Below are positions 17,553 to 24,761 of a DNA stretch of 28,034 nt, in pieces. Made by a program: the position numbers and the translations under genes. The notes below the pieces were generated by a model. It did no database searches and was not told the origin of the DNA. It worked only from the letters and a program-made list of their open reading frames with translations. The first letter of the stretch is position 1, and each line of letters begins with the position of its first letter. The stretch comes from Candidatus Dormiibacter sp. (GTDB taxonomy: Bacteria > Chloroflexota > Dormibacteria > UBA8260): NCBI GenBank assembly GCA_025450495.1, contig JANWHI010000027.1, forward strand, positions 1 to 28,034, read 5' to 3'.

Positions 17553-18080
17553 TCACGTGCCGCCCGCCTCGGTCGGGAAGGCTGCCGACCAGGCATCCAG
17601 CTCGGCGAAGCGGCTCACCAGGGCGTGGAGGACGTTGATGCCCAGCTGGGGATGGTCGAGAAGCAACCCCTCGAGCTTGGCGTTGGGCAGCACCAGACAG
17701 TGCATGGGGGTCTCCGCCCGAACCGACGCCGTCCGAAGGCCGGCGCCGAGGATGGCCATCTCACCGAAGAAATCTCCGGGTCCGAGCATGGCAACGCGCC
17801 GGCCGTCGACGATCACCGCCGCGGTCCCCGCCACGACCAGGAAGAAGTCACTGCCGCGCAGGCCCTCGATCAGCACCCGGCGGCCGCTCGGGTAACGAAC
17901 CTCGTCGAAGGCGGTCAGCGCGCCGGCGATCTCGCTCTCCTCGATGCCTGCGAACAGCGGCGCGCCAGCCAGGGCGGACGCCAGCTCCCCGACGGCGATC
18001 GGGCTGGGCAACCACTCCGAGGGCTGCGCGATCATCGCCTCGACCGGGCTGAGCCGCGGCCGGCTGGGGGTGATCTTCAT
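17553..18080 (-). CDS. Stand-alone cyclic nucleotide-binding domain protein
   Basis: 175 residues, essentially one cNMP-binding beta-roll (about 35-165) with a short N-terminal extension. The phosphate-binding cassette is intact: GDFFGEMAIL (102-111) followed by R116-T117-A118, the Arg-Thr/Ser-Ala that contacts the cyclic phosphate in CRP and protein kinase A. Unlike CRP/FNR regulators there is no helix-turn-helix after the domain, so it is not itself a DNA-binding factor; it could sense cAMP or cGMP and act through a partner. ATG 18080 is preceded by AGGAGG at about ten bases. Its promoter contains a TTGG-N8-CCAA palindrome similar to the one at tetR. It lies upstream of tetR on the same strand, 83 bases apart. 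Confidence 0.9.
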   Translation of the reverse strand: MKITPSRPRLSPVEAMIAQPSEWLPSPIAVGELASALAGAPLFAGIEESEIAGALTAFDEVRYPSGRRVLIEGLRGSDFFLVVAGTAAVIVDGRRVAMLGPGDFFGEMAILGAGLRTASVRAETPMHCLVLPNAKLEGLLLDHPQLGINVLHALVSRFAELDAWSAAFPTEAGGT

Positions 18081-18113
18081 GGGAAAAAAGCCTCCTGTTC
18101 CCTGCCGGTCACC

Positions 18114-18143
18114 ATCCTAGTTGGTTGACCGACCAAGACGCAA
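18114..18143 (-). promoter_or_regulatory. Promoter of the cNMP-binding gene with a palindromic operator in its spacer
   Basis: Leftwards, TTGCGT (18143-18138) and TAGGAT (18119-18114) are 18 bases apart. Nearly the whole spacer is TTGGTTGACCGACCAA (18121-18136): arms TTGGT/ACCAA around six bases. It matches the tetR-promoter palindrome at 11 of 16 positions, including both TTGG and CCAA ends, so the neighbouring TetR protein may bind both. Confidence 0.5.
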
Positions 18144-18155
18144 GGGCGGATGCCT

Positions 18156-19004
18156 CTACAGCGGCTTGTGGAAGGACATCCCGATGGCGCCGGGCCCGCC
18201 GTGGCAGCCGATGACCGGTCCGACGTCGATCAGTCGTACCGGTTCGCCCGCGATCTCGCCGGCGCGGCGGGCGACGTCGGCCGCGGCGTCGGCCTTGTCG
18301 GCGTGGGTCACCAGCACGGACGCCCGCCCGCCCCAGCTGGCGGCTGAGGCGGCGACCTCCTCGAGAAGCCGATCCAGTGCCTTGGGGAAGGTGCGGACGC
18401 GGTCGAGCGGCTCGACCGCCCCGGCGCGCACCTCCAGGATCGGCTTGATGTTGAGGACCGAGCCGAGCAGCGCGCGAGCCCCGCCAATGCGCCCGCCACG
18501 GCGCAGGTATTCGAGGCTCTCCACGGTGAACACCAGGCGCTGGGTTGAGCGGATCCGCCCGGCCAGTTGCACGAGGTCGTCAGCGCCCGCGCCCGCAGCC
18601 GCGGCGGCGATCAGCGATTCGATCACCTGCTGGTGACCGGGGCCGACGCTGCTGGTGTCGATCAGCCTGATGTCGAGGTCGGGGAGAGCGGCGCGCGCAG
18701 CCACGGCCGAGCTGTGCGTGCCACTCATCGCGGCCGAGATGGTCGTGCACACCACTGTTGCACCGTCGTTCCCGACCTCGCGGAATACCGCCTCGAATTC
18801 TCCGGGCGTCGGTTGCGATGTCCGGGGCGCCACCGGCGACGTGCGCATCCGGGCGTACAGCGTGGCGGGGTCGATGTCGACGCCATCGGCGAACACCTCC
18901 TCGCCGATGATCACCTTGAGGGGGACGATGGCGAGGCCCAGCGTGGCCGCCTCTCGGGTGGAGATGTCGCAGGTGCTGTCGGCGACGAGGTGAACGGCGC
19001 TCAC
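18156..19004 (-). CDS. DegV-family fatty-acid-binding protein
   Basis: 282 residues, typical of the family. DegV/FakB proteins bind a long-chain fatty acid and present it to the kinase FakA for phosphorylation. Visible landmarks are DSTCDIS at 9-15, TSQPTPGEF at 62-70, MSGTHSSA at 93-100 with the lipid-carboxylate-contacting Ser/Thr, and the GRIGG segment in the C-terminal domain (YLRRGGRIGG). No fakA is in the window, so the partner would be elsewhere. The start is GTG 19004, with TAGGCT six bases upstream and no Shine-Dalgarno, suggesting leaderless transcription. Lies 45 bases downstream of the ROK kinase gene on the same strand. Confidence 0.93.
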   Translation of the reverse strand: MSAVHLVADSTCDISTREAATLGLAIVPLKVIIGEEVFADGVDIDPATLYARMRTSPVAPRTSQPTPGEFEAVFREVGNDGATVVCTTISAAMSGTHSSAVAARAALPDLDIRLIDTSSVGPGHQQVIESLIAAAAAGAGADDLVQLAGRIRSTQRLVFTVESLEYLRRGGRIGGARALLGSVLNIKPILEVRAGAVEPLDRVRTFPKALDRLLEEVAASAASWGGRASVLVTHADKADAAADVARRAGEIAGEPVRLIDVGPVIGCHGGPGAIGMSFHKPL

Positions 19005-19010
19005 GGCGCA

Positions 19011-19016
19011 AGCCTA
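19011..19016 (-). promoter_or_regulatory. -10 box of a possible leaderless promoter for degV
   Basis: Leftward TAGGCT, then six bases, then GTG 19004. The box lies in the 45-base gap after the ROK gene, so degV may be transcribed on its own. Confidence 0.35.
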
Positions 19017-19049
19017 ACCAGCGCAGCGGCTGTGGGTCCCACGCCTTCT

Positions 19050-19886
19050 TCAGCCGCGGAGCAATAGCAGCACCCCGGCCAGGTTGCGATCGTCGCCGAG
19101 TTCCGCGGCACGAATCTCCGGTGCCGGCTGCAGCTTGAGGTGCGCGGCGACCGTGGCGCGCAGGGCCGGTTCAAGCCGCGACCATCGCGGCGCGGCCACG
19201 CCGCCGCCGAACACCACGCGGTCGCAGTCGAGCAGGGCGATGGTGTTGACGACGGCAAGTCCCAGCCAGGCGCCCACGTCGTCCCAGACCACCTGGTCGT
19301 CGATATCCTCAGCAGCGCGGCCGAAGCGAGCGGCGATGGCACGTCCGCTGGCGATCGCTTCCAGGCAGCCGACGCCGCCGCAGTCGCACGGCGGGCCGCC
19401 CAGACGCTTCGGCCAGAGCACCTGGTGGCCGCCCTCGTTGTCGTGGCGCTGGACGACGAGATCGCCGTCGCGAACAACCCCAGTCCCGATCCCGGTGGAG
19501 ACTGTGTAGTACACGAGCAGCCGCGAGCCGCGCCCGGCTCCACGGTGCGCCTCGGCGAGAGCGGCGCAATTGGCGTCGTTCTCCACCCGGACCGGGCAGC
19601 CGAAGCGCTCCCGGAGCGGCGCCGCGATGTCGAGGCGGTGCCAGTCGGCGGAGAGCCCCGGGGGATTGATGAGCTGCCCGCGGTCGCGGTCGAACGGGCC
19701 GGGCACCGCCGCCCCGATCGCGTCAAGTGGCTCGCCGTGCCGGGCCTCGTCGAGCATCTCGACCAGCGCTGCCACCACGTCGCCACTGCGCGGGGTGGCG
19801 CGGCGCACGGTCTGGCCGATCCCTCGCGGCGGCCGTGACACGGCGGCCAGCAGCTTGGTGCCTCCGATGTCGATGAGTCCGATCAT
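19050..19886 (-). CDS. ROK-family sugar kinase (glucokinase-like)
   Basis: 278 residues from ATG 19886, at which DIGGTK (6-11, phosphate-binding loop) is correctly near the N-terminus. ENDANCAALAE (102-112) holds the catalytic aspartate. The ROK zinc site is H154 in EGGH plus C167, C169 and C174 in CDCGGVGCLE. These features fit ATP-dependent phosphorylation of a hexose such as glucose or N-acetylmannosamine; the EGGH motif favours a kinase over a NagC-type regulator, and there is no N-terminal HTH. The length is slightly below the usual 300-320. Divergent from coaX, with 72 bases between the start codons. TAGCGT at 19902-19897 is a weak -10 candidate. Confidence 0.93.
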   Translation of the reverse strand: MIGLIDIGGTKLLAAVSRPPRGIGQTVRRATPRSGDVVAALVEMLDEARHGEPLDAIGAAVPGPFDRDRGQLINPPGLSADWHRLDIAAPLRERFGCPVRVENDANCAALAEAHRGAGRGSRLLVYYTVSTGIGTGVVRDGDLVVQRHDNEGGHQVLWPKRLGGPPCDCGGVGCLEAIASGRAIAARFGRAAEDIDDQVVWDDVGAWLGLAVVNTIALLDCDRVVFGGGVAAPRWSRLEPALRATVAAHLKLQPAPEIRAAELGDDRNLAGVLLLLRG

Positions 19887-19945
19887 GTGGGCCGCAACGC
19901 TAGCGATCCGGTGAGGCGGTGCGCACCGGTTGCCGCGGGCCTTCC

Positions 19946-19951
19946 TACAAT
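19946..19951 (+). promoter_or_regulatory. -10 box of the probable leaderless coaX promoter
   Basis: TACAAT, five of six consensus bases, followed by seven bases and ATG 19959. Same geometry as the promoters at 4062 and 6554; no Shine-Dalgarno before coaX. Confidence 0.55.
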
Positions 19952-19958
19952 CCGCGCG

Positions 19959-20726
19959 ATGCTGCTCGCGGTCGACGTCGGCAACACCAACATCGTCGTC
20001 GGTGTGTTCGACGGCGAGCGTCTGGTGGCAGACTTCCGTTTGCACACCAACGAGCGCTCCACCGGCGACGAGCTCGGGCTTGCCACCAGCGACCTGCTCC
20101 GCCGTCGCGGCATCGACATCGCCGCCATCGCCGCGGTCGCCGTTGCCAACGTGGTGCCGCCGCTGGCCCGCGCCATCGACGAGATGTCCCGCGTGTATTT
20201 CGGGCGAGCCCCACTGGTTGTCGGACCGGGCATCCGCACCGGGGTCAGCATCCGCTACGAGGATCCGCGGCTGGTCGGCGCTGACCGAATTGCCAATGCC
20301 CTCGCCGGTCGCCACCTCTACGGCGCGCCCGTCATCCTCCTCGACTTCGGGACTGCGACCACCTTCGACTGCGTGTCGGCATCGGGGGAGTATCTGGGTG
20401 GGGCGATGGCGCCCGGCATCCTGATCAGCCTCGATGCGCTGGTGAGCCACGCCAGCAAGCTCAATCGCGTCGAGCTTACGGCTCCGCCGTCGGTGATCGG
20501 GCGCAGCCCGGCGGCGTCGATGCAGGCCGGATTCGTGTTCGGCTACGTCGGCCTCGTCCAGGGGATCGTTGCGCGGATCCGCGCCGAGATCGGCGAGAAC
20601 GCCAAGGTGGTCGCCACCGGTGGCCTCGCCGAGCTCTTCGCTCCGCTCATCGATGAGATCGAGGCGGTGGATCCCCACCTGACGCTCGTCGGGCTGCGAC
20701 TGATCCACGAGCTCAACGCCGACTGA
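19959..20726 (+). CDS. coaX: Type III pantothenate kinase
   Basis: 255 residues. Phosphorylates pantothenate, the first committed step of coenzyme A synthesis, in the cytoplasm. Acetate/sugar kinase-fold motifs of the CoaX type are DVGNTNIVVGVFDG (6-19, phosphate loop with catalytic Asp6), GADRIAN (107-113, substrate site), DFGTATTFD (129-137) and GGAMAPGI. The start at ATG 19959 is set by the DVGNTN motif six residues in and by the TACAAT box upstream. CoaX is insensitive to CoA feedback in studied members. Followed 38 bases later by the dus gene on the same strand. Confidence 0.96.
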   Translation: MLLAVDVGNTNIVVGVFDGERLVADFRLHTNERSTGDELGLATSDLLRRRGIDIAAIAAVAVANVVPPLARAIDEMSRVYFGRAPLVVGPGIRTGVSIRYEDPRLVGADRIANALAGRHLYGAPVILLDFGTATTFDCVSASGEYLGGAMAPGILISLDALVSHASKLNRVELTAPPSVIGRSPAASMQAGFVFGYVGLVQGIVARIRAEIGENAKVVATGGLAELFAPLIDEIEAVDPHLTLVGLRLIHELNAD

Positions 20727-20749
20727 AGGCCCGCGGCGGGCGCTGCCCG

Positions 20750-20755
20750 TAAGAT
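20750..20755 (+). promoter_or_regulatory. Possible -10 box for the dus gene
   Basis: TAAGAT nine bases before ATG 20765, in the 38-base gap after coaX. It would give a leader of only one to three bases. Weaker than the coaX and argC examples because of the longer spacing. Confidence 0.3.
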
Positions 20756-20764
20756 CGGGCGATC

Positions 20765-21805
20765 ATGGCCATCGCCACGCCTCCTCGCGCCGCCCTGCGC
20801 ATCGGTGCGCTCGAGCTCACCTCACCGGTGCTGATCGCACCGATGGTGGGCATCACCGATGCCCCCTGCCGCCAGCTGGCCATCGAGATGGGCGCCGGCC
20901 TGGTGACGACCGAGATGGTGGCCAGCGAGGCTGTGGTGCGCAGTCTCGATGCCAGCCTGCACCTGCTCGACTTCCCGACAGGGGTCGGCCCCGCCGGTGC
21001 GCAGCTGGTCGGGTGCGACCCCGTGGTGATGGCCAGCGCCGCCCAGGTCTGCGTCGCACGCGGCGCACAGACCGTTGACGTCAACCTGGGATGTCCGGTG
21101 AAGAAGGTGGTGGGGAGGGGCAGCGGTGCGGCTCTGGCGCGGGACGTCAGGGCGACGGCCGCTGTCCTCGCCGCCATGGTCGCGGCTGTGGACGTGCCGG
21201 TCACCGCCAAGATGCGGCTCGGCTGGGATGCCCAGAGCGTCAACGCACCCGAGCTGGCCCGGGCCCTTGCCGACGTGGGCGTCGCGGCGGTCACCGTCCA
21301 CGGGCGCACCCGCTGCCAGGGCTACGCGGGCGACGCCGACTGGGTGGAGATCGCCCGAGTCAAAGAGGCGGTCGACATCCCGGTCATCGGCAGCGGTGAC
21401 GTGGAGGACGTCGGCCTCATCGAGCGTCGTATCCGCGGCGGCGTCATCGACGGCGTGGTGATCGCGCGGGGCATGCTCGGCAACCTCTGGCTGATCCGCC
21501 AGGCCACCCACCTGCTGGCCACGGGTGAGCGGCTCGCCGATCTCGACTTTGCCTCACGAATGGCGCTCTGCCGCCGCCACCTCGACCTGCTCGTCGCCTA
21601 CCACGGCGCCGAGCGCGCGCTGCGCATCGGTCGCAAGTACGTTGCCTGGTCTATCAAGGGCTGCAACGGTGCCGCCAGGCTGCGGGCCATGGTGCAGGAC
21701 CTGCGCAGCCTGGACGACCTCGACACCATCTTCGCCATGGCGCTCTCAGCCGGCCTCGGGCCGCTGGGCTGGTACCGGCCCATCTTCACCAGCGGCGAGG
21801 GATGA
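20765..21805 (+). CDS. dusB: tRNA-dihydrouridine synthase (DusB-like)
   Basis: 346 residues, usual length. FMN-dependent TIM-barrel enzyme that reduces uridine to dihydrouridine in tRNA D-loops. Landmarks are APMVGITDAPCRQLAIEMGA with MV(A)SE downstream, the catalytic cysteine C110 in NLGCPVKKVVGRGSGAAL, KMRLGWD, TVHGRTRCQGYAGDADW and IGSGDVED, and GVVIARGMLGNLWLI for FMN phosphate binding. C-terminal helical RNA-binding domain present. Assignment to the DusB branch rests on overall resemblance and could be another Dus type. Overlaps the downstream small membrane protein (ATGA). Confidence 0.94.
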   Translation: MAIATPPRAALRIGALELTSPVLIAPMVGITDAPCRQLAIEMGAGLVTTEMVASEAVVRSLDASLHLLDFPTGVGPAGAQLVGCDPVVMASAAQVCVARGAQTVDVNLGCPVKKVVGRGSGAALARDVRATAAVLAAMVAAVDVPVTAKMRLGWDAQSVNAPELARALADVGVAAVTVHGRTRCQGYAGDADWVEIARVKEAVDIPVIGSGDVEDVGLIERRIRGGVIDGVVIARGMLGNLWLIRQATHLLATGERLADLDFASRMALCRRHLDLLVAYHGAERALRIGRKYVAWSIKGCNGAARLRAMVQDLRSLDDLDTIFAMALSAGLGPLGWYRPIFTSGEG

Positions 21806-22098
21806 GCGACTCGCGGCTCGGCTCCCCGGTCGAGCTCCCCTGGTGGGTGATCCCGCTGGCGCTTCCGCCGGTCCTCGTGGTCATCGCCGGGGTCATCCTC
21901 ACCGCCCCCCTGTGGGCACACCTGCTCGCCGTGGTCTCGTCCCTCGCCGCGCTCGCCGCCCTGGCCACGGTGGCGACCCGGGTCCCCAGCACCAGCATGC
22001 AGAGCGTGTGGATCAGCGCCGCCTATGCCGTCTGGGTCTTCGCAGTCGTCACCTGGGCAGTCGTGGTCGCCACCACCCCCACCTGCCACTGCACGTAA
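21802..22098 (+). CDS. Small membrane protein, unknown function
   Basis: 98 residues with three predicted membrane helices: about 14-36 (WWVIPLALPPVLVVIAGVIL), 38-60 (Ala/Leu-rich) and 69-92. The C-terminus has CHC, otherwise no motif. Its ATG overlaps the stop of the dus gene (ATGA), so it is cotranscribed and its reading frame is credible despite the small size. No family recognised. It is the last gene before a 550-base noncoding region. Confidence 0.65.
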   Translation: MSDSRLGSPVELPWWVIPLALPPVLVVIAGVILTAPLWAHLLAVVSSLAALAALATVATRVPSTSMQSVWISAAYAVWVFAVVTWAVVVATTPTCHCT

Positions 22099-22256
22099 CC
22101 CAGGTCACCGCCGTCAACGCAATGTTGAACGGAATGCACAAATAGATGCGATCGATGAGGTGTCCCAGAAGCGCATGGCGTCGCGATGGATTGGCTGAAC
22201 CACCGGTGTGGCGTAAGCACGCCGCCTGCCCACCGAAGGCATCTCCCGCGAAGCGG
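22099..22256. other. Intergenic stretch upstream of the tandem hairpin repeats
   Basis: No gene seen. It contains GGCGT-AAGC-ACGCC (22210-22223), a small perfect hairpin, and close to the first repeat a CTC-C-CGC/GCG-GAG stem (about 22242-22257). These may belong to the same folded transcript as the repeats that follow. Confidence 0.4.
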
Positions 22257-22353
22257 AGCGGCGCACGAGGTGCGCCGAGGGGATGGGTGTGCGTGATCGA
22301 ATTCACTTCGACCACGCGAGGGAAGGGGATCTGCCCCTTCCCTGTTAAGGCGC
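22257..22353. repeat. Tandem three-hairpin element, copy 1
   Basis: First of two direct repeats with a 97-base period. Three successive hairpins: CGGCGCAC-GAG-GTGCGCCG (22259-22277); GCGTGATCGAA-TTCAC-TTCGACCACGC (22291-22317, one A-C mismatch); and AGGGAAGGGG-ATCTG-CCCCTTCCCT (22319-22343). The repeated core of 22257-22345 is 89 bases; the last bases to 22353 are a linker. No reading frame is shared by both copies. No U-tract follows the third stem, so simple intrinsic termination is not evident. Confidence 0.85.
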
Positions 22354-22440
22354 AGCGGCGCACGAGGTGCGCCGAGGGGACGGGTGTGCGTGGTCGAATT
22401 CATTTCGACCACGTGAGGGAGGGGATCTGCCCCTCCCTGT
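22354..22440. repeat. Tandem three-hairpin element, copy 2
   Basis: Second copy, 87 bases, differing from copy 1 by four substitutions and two single-base deletions. The stems are CGGCGCAC/GTGCGCCG (22356-22374), GCGTGGTCGAA/TTCGACCACGT (22388-22414; the mismatch of copy 1 is now G-C, and the outermost pair is G-T), and AGGGAGGGG/CCCCTCCCT (22416-22438). The third stem lost one A in the left arm and the matching T in the right arm, so pairing is kept. Loops GAG, TTCAY and ATCTG are conserved between copies. Confidence 0.85.
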
Positions 22441-22449
22441 AAAAGAAGA

Positions 22450-22477
22450 GGGCGCCCCTGGCGTACCAGAGACGCCC
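22450..22477. other. Hairpin with internal loop after the repeats
   Basis: GGGCG (22450-22454) pairs with CGCCC (22473-22477), and CTGG with CCAG around a CGTA tetraloop, leaving a ccc/aga internal loop. No T-run follows, so it is at best an atypical terminator for the coaX-dus transcript; it may instead be part of the structured repeat region. The following bases to 22588 contain no gene. Confidence 0.4.
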
Positions 22478-22588
22478 CGAGAGGGGGGGCTGTATATCGT
22501 CGATGTGGTTCCGTGATGATACCCGGGGTGTCACATGCGGTCAACGAACGTTGGCAATTCGTCACATCACTCACAGGAAGGCCTCGAC

Positions 22589-22594
22589 TATACT
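22589..22594 (+). promoter_or_regulatory. -10 box upstream of greA
   Basis: TATACT, five of six consensus bases, 57 bases before ATG 22652, giving a leader of about 50 bases with GGCGAGGG as a weak Shine-Dalgarno. No clear -35 at 17-18 bases. Upstream are direct GTCACAT repeats (22530-22536 and 22561-22567) flanking a CAACG-AA-CGTTG palindrome. Confidence 0.45.
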
Positions 22595-22651
22595 CCGGCG
22601 TCTCATTCCGGGGACGCTGCCGCCCCGACGTTGGCGAGGGCTACACCGACG

Positions 22652-23113
22652 ATGGACAAACCCGTTCTGCTCACGCCCGAGGGGCGACAGAAGCTCGAGA
22701 CAGAACTCGAGGAGCTGCGCACGGTGCGTCGTGCGGAGATCGCTGAGCGCATCAAGTACGCCAAGGACTTCGGCGATATCTCGGAGAACGCCGAGTACGA
22801 GGATGCCAAGAACGAACAGGGCATGGTCGAGGGTCGCATCCTCACGCTCGAGAACATGCTTCGCAATGTCGTGCTCATCGAGGAGTCGAAGGACTCGAGC
22901 ATTGTGCGTGTGGGCTCCGAGGTGGAGTTGAAAGACGAGTTCGGCAAGCAGGTGTTCACCATCGTCGGACCGGCGGAGGTCGACGTCGCCAGCGGTCGCA
23001 TATCCATGGAGTCGCCGGTTGGCAAGGCGCTGCTCGGCCACCGCAACGGTGACTCCGTTGATGTGCAGAGCCCGGGCGGCCCGCGTCGCGTCAAGATCGT
23101 CCGCGTCTCCTGA
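22652..23113 (+). CDS. greA: Transcription elongation factor GreA
   Basis: 153 residues from ATG 22652, matching the family's 155-160; the frame is open upstream but the conserved MDKPVLLTPEGRQKLETELE begins here. The N-terminal coiled-coil finger (about 1-75) ends in the GDISENAEYEDAKNEQ tip, whose two acidic residues (D and E of DISENAEYE) enter the RNA polymerase secondary channel to stimulate cleavage of backtracked RNA. The C-terminal FKBP-like domain (about 80-153) includes GRISMESPVGKALLGH. First gene of the greA-lysS-serS block, 45 bases before lysS. Confidence 0.97.
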   Translation: MDKPVLLTPEGRQKLETELEELRTVRRAEIAERIKYAKDFGDISENAEYEDAKNEQGMVEGRILTLENMLRNVVLIEESKDSSIVRVGSEVELKDEFGKQVFTIVGPAEVDVASGRISMESPVGKALLGHRNGDSVDVQSPGGPRRVKIVRVS

Positions 23114-23158
23114 CTGGCGGCGTCGTGGGCGCGGAGCAAAGTTCGAAGATAGGGCGCC

Positions 23159-24757
23159 ATGCCCGCCGATGACCTGAGCGCCGAACGCAGACGCAAGCTC
23201 GATGAGCTGGCCAAGCTCGGAGTGCCCGCGTACAACGTCGATTTCACGCCCACCGAGACTCTCGACGGCGCCCGCCGCCGCCTGGCCAGCTTCGAGGCCG
23301 AAACGGCGCCCGTGGCCGACGGCGAGGATGCTCCTGAGGGACCGGAGGTGCGCGTCGCCGGACGGGTGATGCAGTACCGCATGCAGGGCAAGAGCTGCTT
23401 CGCGCACATCGAAGCCGAGGAGGAGCGCCTCCAGGTGTGGCTCAAGCTGGATCGCCTCGGCGAGGAGCAGTTCGCGGTGGTCCGCCTGCTCGACCTCGGT
23501 GACATCATCGGCGTCTGGGGGCCGGTGATGCGCACACGCCGAGGCGAACCGACCGTCGTCGCGGACGAGCTCACACTGCTGGTCAAGGCCCTGCAACCGC
23601 CTCCCGAGAAGTACCACGGTCTCCAGGACCAGGAGACGAGGTATCGCAAGCGATATCTCGACCTCCTCGGCAGCGTCGAGCAGCGGCGCCACTTTGCGGC
23701 CCGCACCGCCGTGGTGCGCTCGTTGCGACGCACGCTCGACAGTCGCGGCTTCCTGGAGACGGAGACACCCATCCTGCAGCTGATTCCCGGCGGTGGCCAC
23801 GCGCGTCCTTTTGTGACTCACTGGAATGCGCTGCATACCGATGTCTACCTGCGCATCGCCATCGAGCTGCATCTGAAGCGGCTGCTTGTCGGCGGCTATC
23901 GCCGGGTCTACGAGATGGGTCGGGTATTTCGCAACGAGGGCCTCTCGCCGCGGCACAACCCCGAGTTCACCATGCTCGAGGTCTACGAGGCGTACACGGA
24001 CTACAACGGGATGCGCTCGCTGACCGAGGCGCTGATCGTCGACGCCGCCAGCGCGCTCGGCCCGCAGCAGATCACCGACGAGGAGGGCGGCAGTTTCCCC
24101 TGCGACGATCCGCTGCGGCGCAGCTATGGGGGCCGCGAGCTGCTTCTTGTCCCACCCTTCCGCACCGCGCGCATGGTCGACCTTGTCGCGCACACGTGCG
24201 GTTTCGACCCGCTCGACGAGTGGACCGAGCTGCCCGCCCGCGCCGCGTCGCTCGGTGTGCCGCTGCCGCCCGGTGCCGGGCCGGGGACCGCGCTCTCAGA
24301 GATCTATGAACAGCGCGTCGAGGCCGACCTCTGGGAGCCGACGTTCGTGCTCGATTACCCCGCCGAGGTCTCGCCCCTGGCACGCCAGCGCAGCGACGAT
24401 CACCGCTTCGTCGAGCGCTTCGAGCTCGTTGTCGCCGGGCGCGAGGTGGCCAACGCGTTCAGCGAGCTCAACGACCCCATCGACCAGCGACGCCGCTTCG
24501 AGGAGCAGGCCGTCCTCCGCGCCGCCGGGGACGACGAAGCGTTCCACATCGACGAGGATTTCCTCGAGGCGATCGAGGTCGGCATGCCTCCGGCCGGGGG
24601 ACTGGGCGTCGGCGTCGATCGCCTGGTCATGCTGCTCACCGACGCGGCGACGATCCGCGACGTGCTGCTGTTTCCCACCATGCGCCCGCGCCGCCGCGAC
24701 GAGACGCACGACGAGGACGCCCATCTCTCGCCATCGCGTCGCGCCGAGGAGACATGA
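23159..24757 (+). CDS. lysS: Lysyl-tRNA synthetase, class II
   Basis: 532 residues, slightly longer than the usual 490-510. Charges tRNA-Lys with lysine. An N-terminal OB-fold anticodon-binding domain (about 55-145) is followed by KRYLDLL and the class II catalytic core. Motif 2 is VFRNEGLSPRHNPEFTMLE with R258; motif 3 is GVGVDRLVMLL with R488, then RDVLLFPTMRP. FSELNDPIDQRRRF is also diagnostic. The usual THHNAL sequence at the end of motif 1 reads THWNAL, with W222. The C-terminus carries an extra charged tail. GAAGAT eight bases before ATG 23159 is a weak leaderless-type box. Five bases separate its stop from serS. Confidence 0.96.
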   Translation: MPADDLSAERRRKLDELAKLGVPAYNVDFTPTETLDGARRRLASFEAETAPVADGEDAPEGPEVRVAGRVMQYRMQGKSCFAHIEAEEERLQVWLKLDRLGEEQFAVVRLLDLGDIIGVWGPVMRTRRGEPTVVADELTLLVKALQPPPEKYHGLQDQETRYRKRYLDLLGSVEQRRHFAARTAVVRSLRRTLDSRGFLETETPILQLIPGGGHARPFVTHWNALHTDVYLRIAIELHLKRLLVGGYRRVYEMGRVFRNEGLSPRHNPEFTMLEVYEAYTDYNGMRSLTEALIVDAASALGPQQITDEEGGSFPCDDPLRRSYGGRELLLVPPFRTARMVDLVAHTCGFDPLDEWTELPARAASLGVPLPPGAGPGTALSEIYEQRVEADLWEPTFVLDYPAEVSPLARQRSDDHRFVERFELVVAGREVANAFSELNDPIDQRRRFEEQAVLRAAGDDEAFHIDEDFLEAIEVGMPPAGGLGVGVDRLVMLLTDAATIRDVLLFPTMRPRRRDETHDEDAHLSPSRRAEET

Positions 24758-24761
24758 CGCG

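Noticed and set aside
19887..20708. Long N-terminal extension of the ROK kinase frame
   Set aside because: The extension is antisense to coaX. The ROK phosphate loop DIGGTK requires a start near ATG 19886.
22319..22343. Classical intrinsic terminator at the third hairpin of the repeat
   Set aside because: The stem is strong, but it is followed by GTTAAGG (and GTAAAAG in copy 2) rather than a T-run.
22257..22440. CRISPR array
   Set aside because: Only two adjacent copies of about 90 bases with no unique spacers and no cas genes.
22146..22442. A 98-codon rightward open frame across the hairpin repeats
   Set aside because: The two repeat copies are read in different frames (97-base period), the composition is Arg/Pro/Cys-rich, and conservation follows base pairing rather than codons.
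22571..24193. A 540-codon leftward open frame
   Set aside because: Antisense to greA and lysS, both certain by motif content; no recognisable domain on the minus strand.
24126..24761. N-terminal extension of serS
   Set aside because: The upstream part of the frame overlaps lysS in another frame; the SerRS N-terminus starts at GTG 24762.
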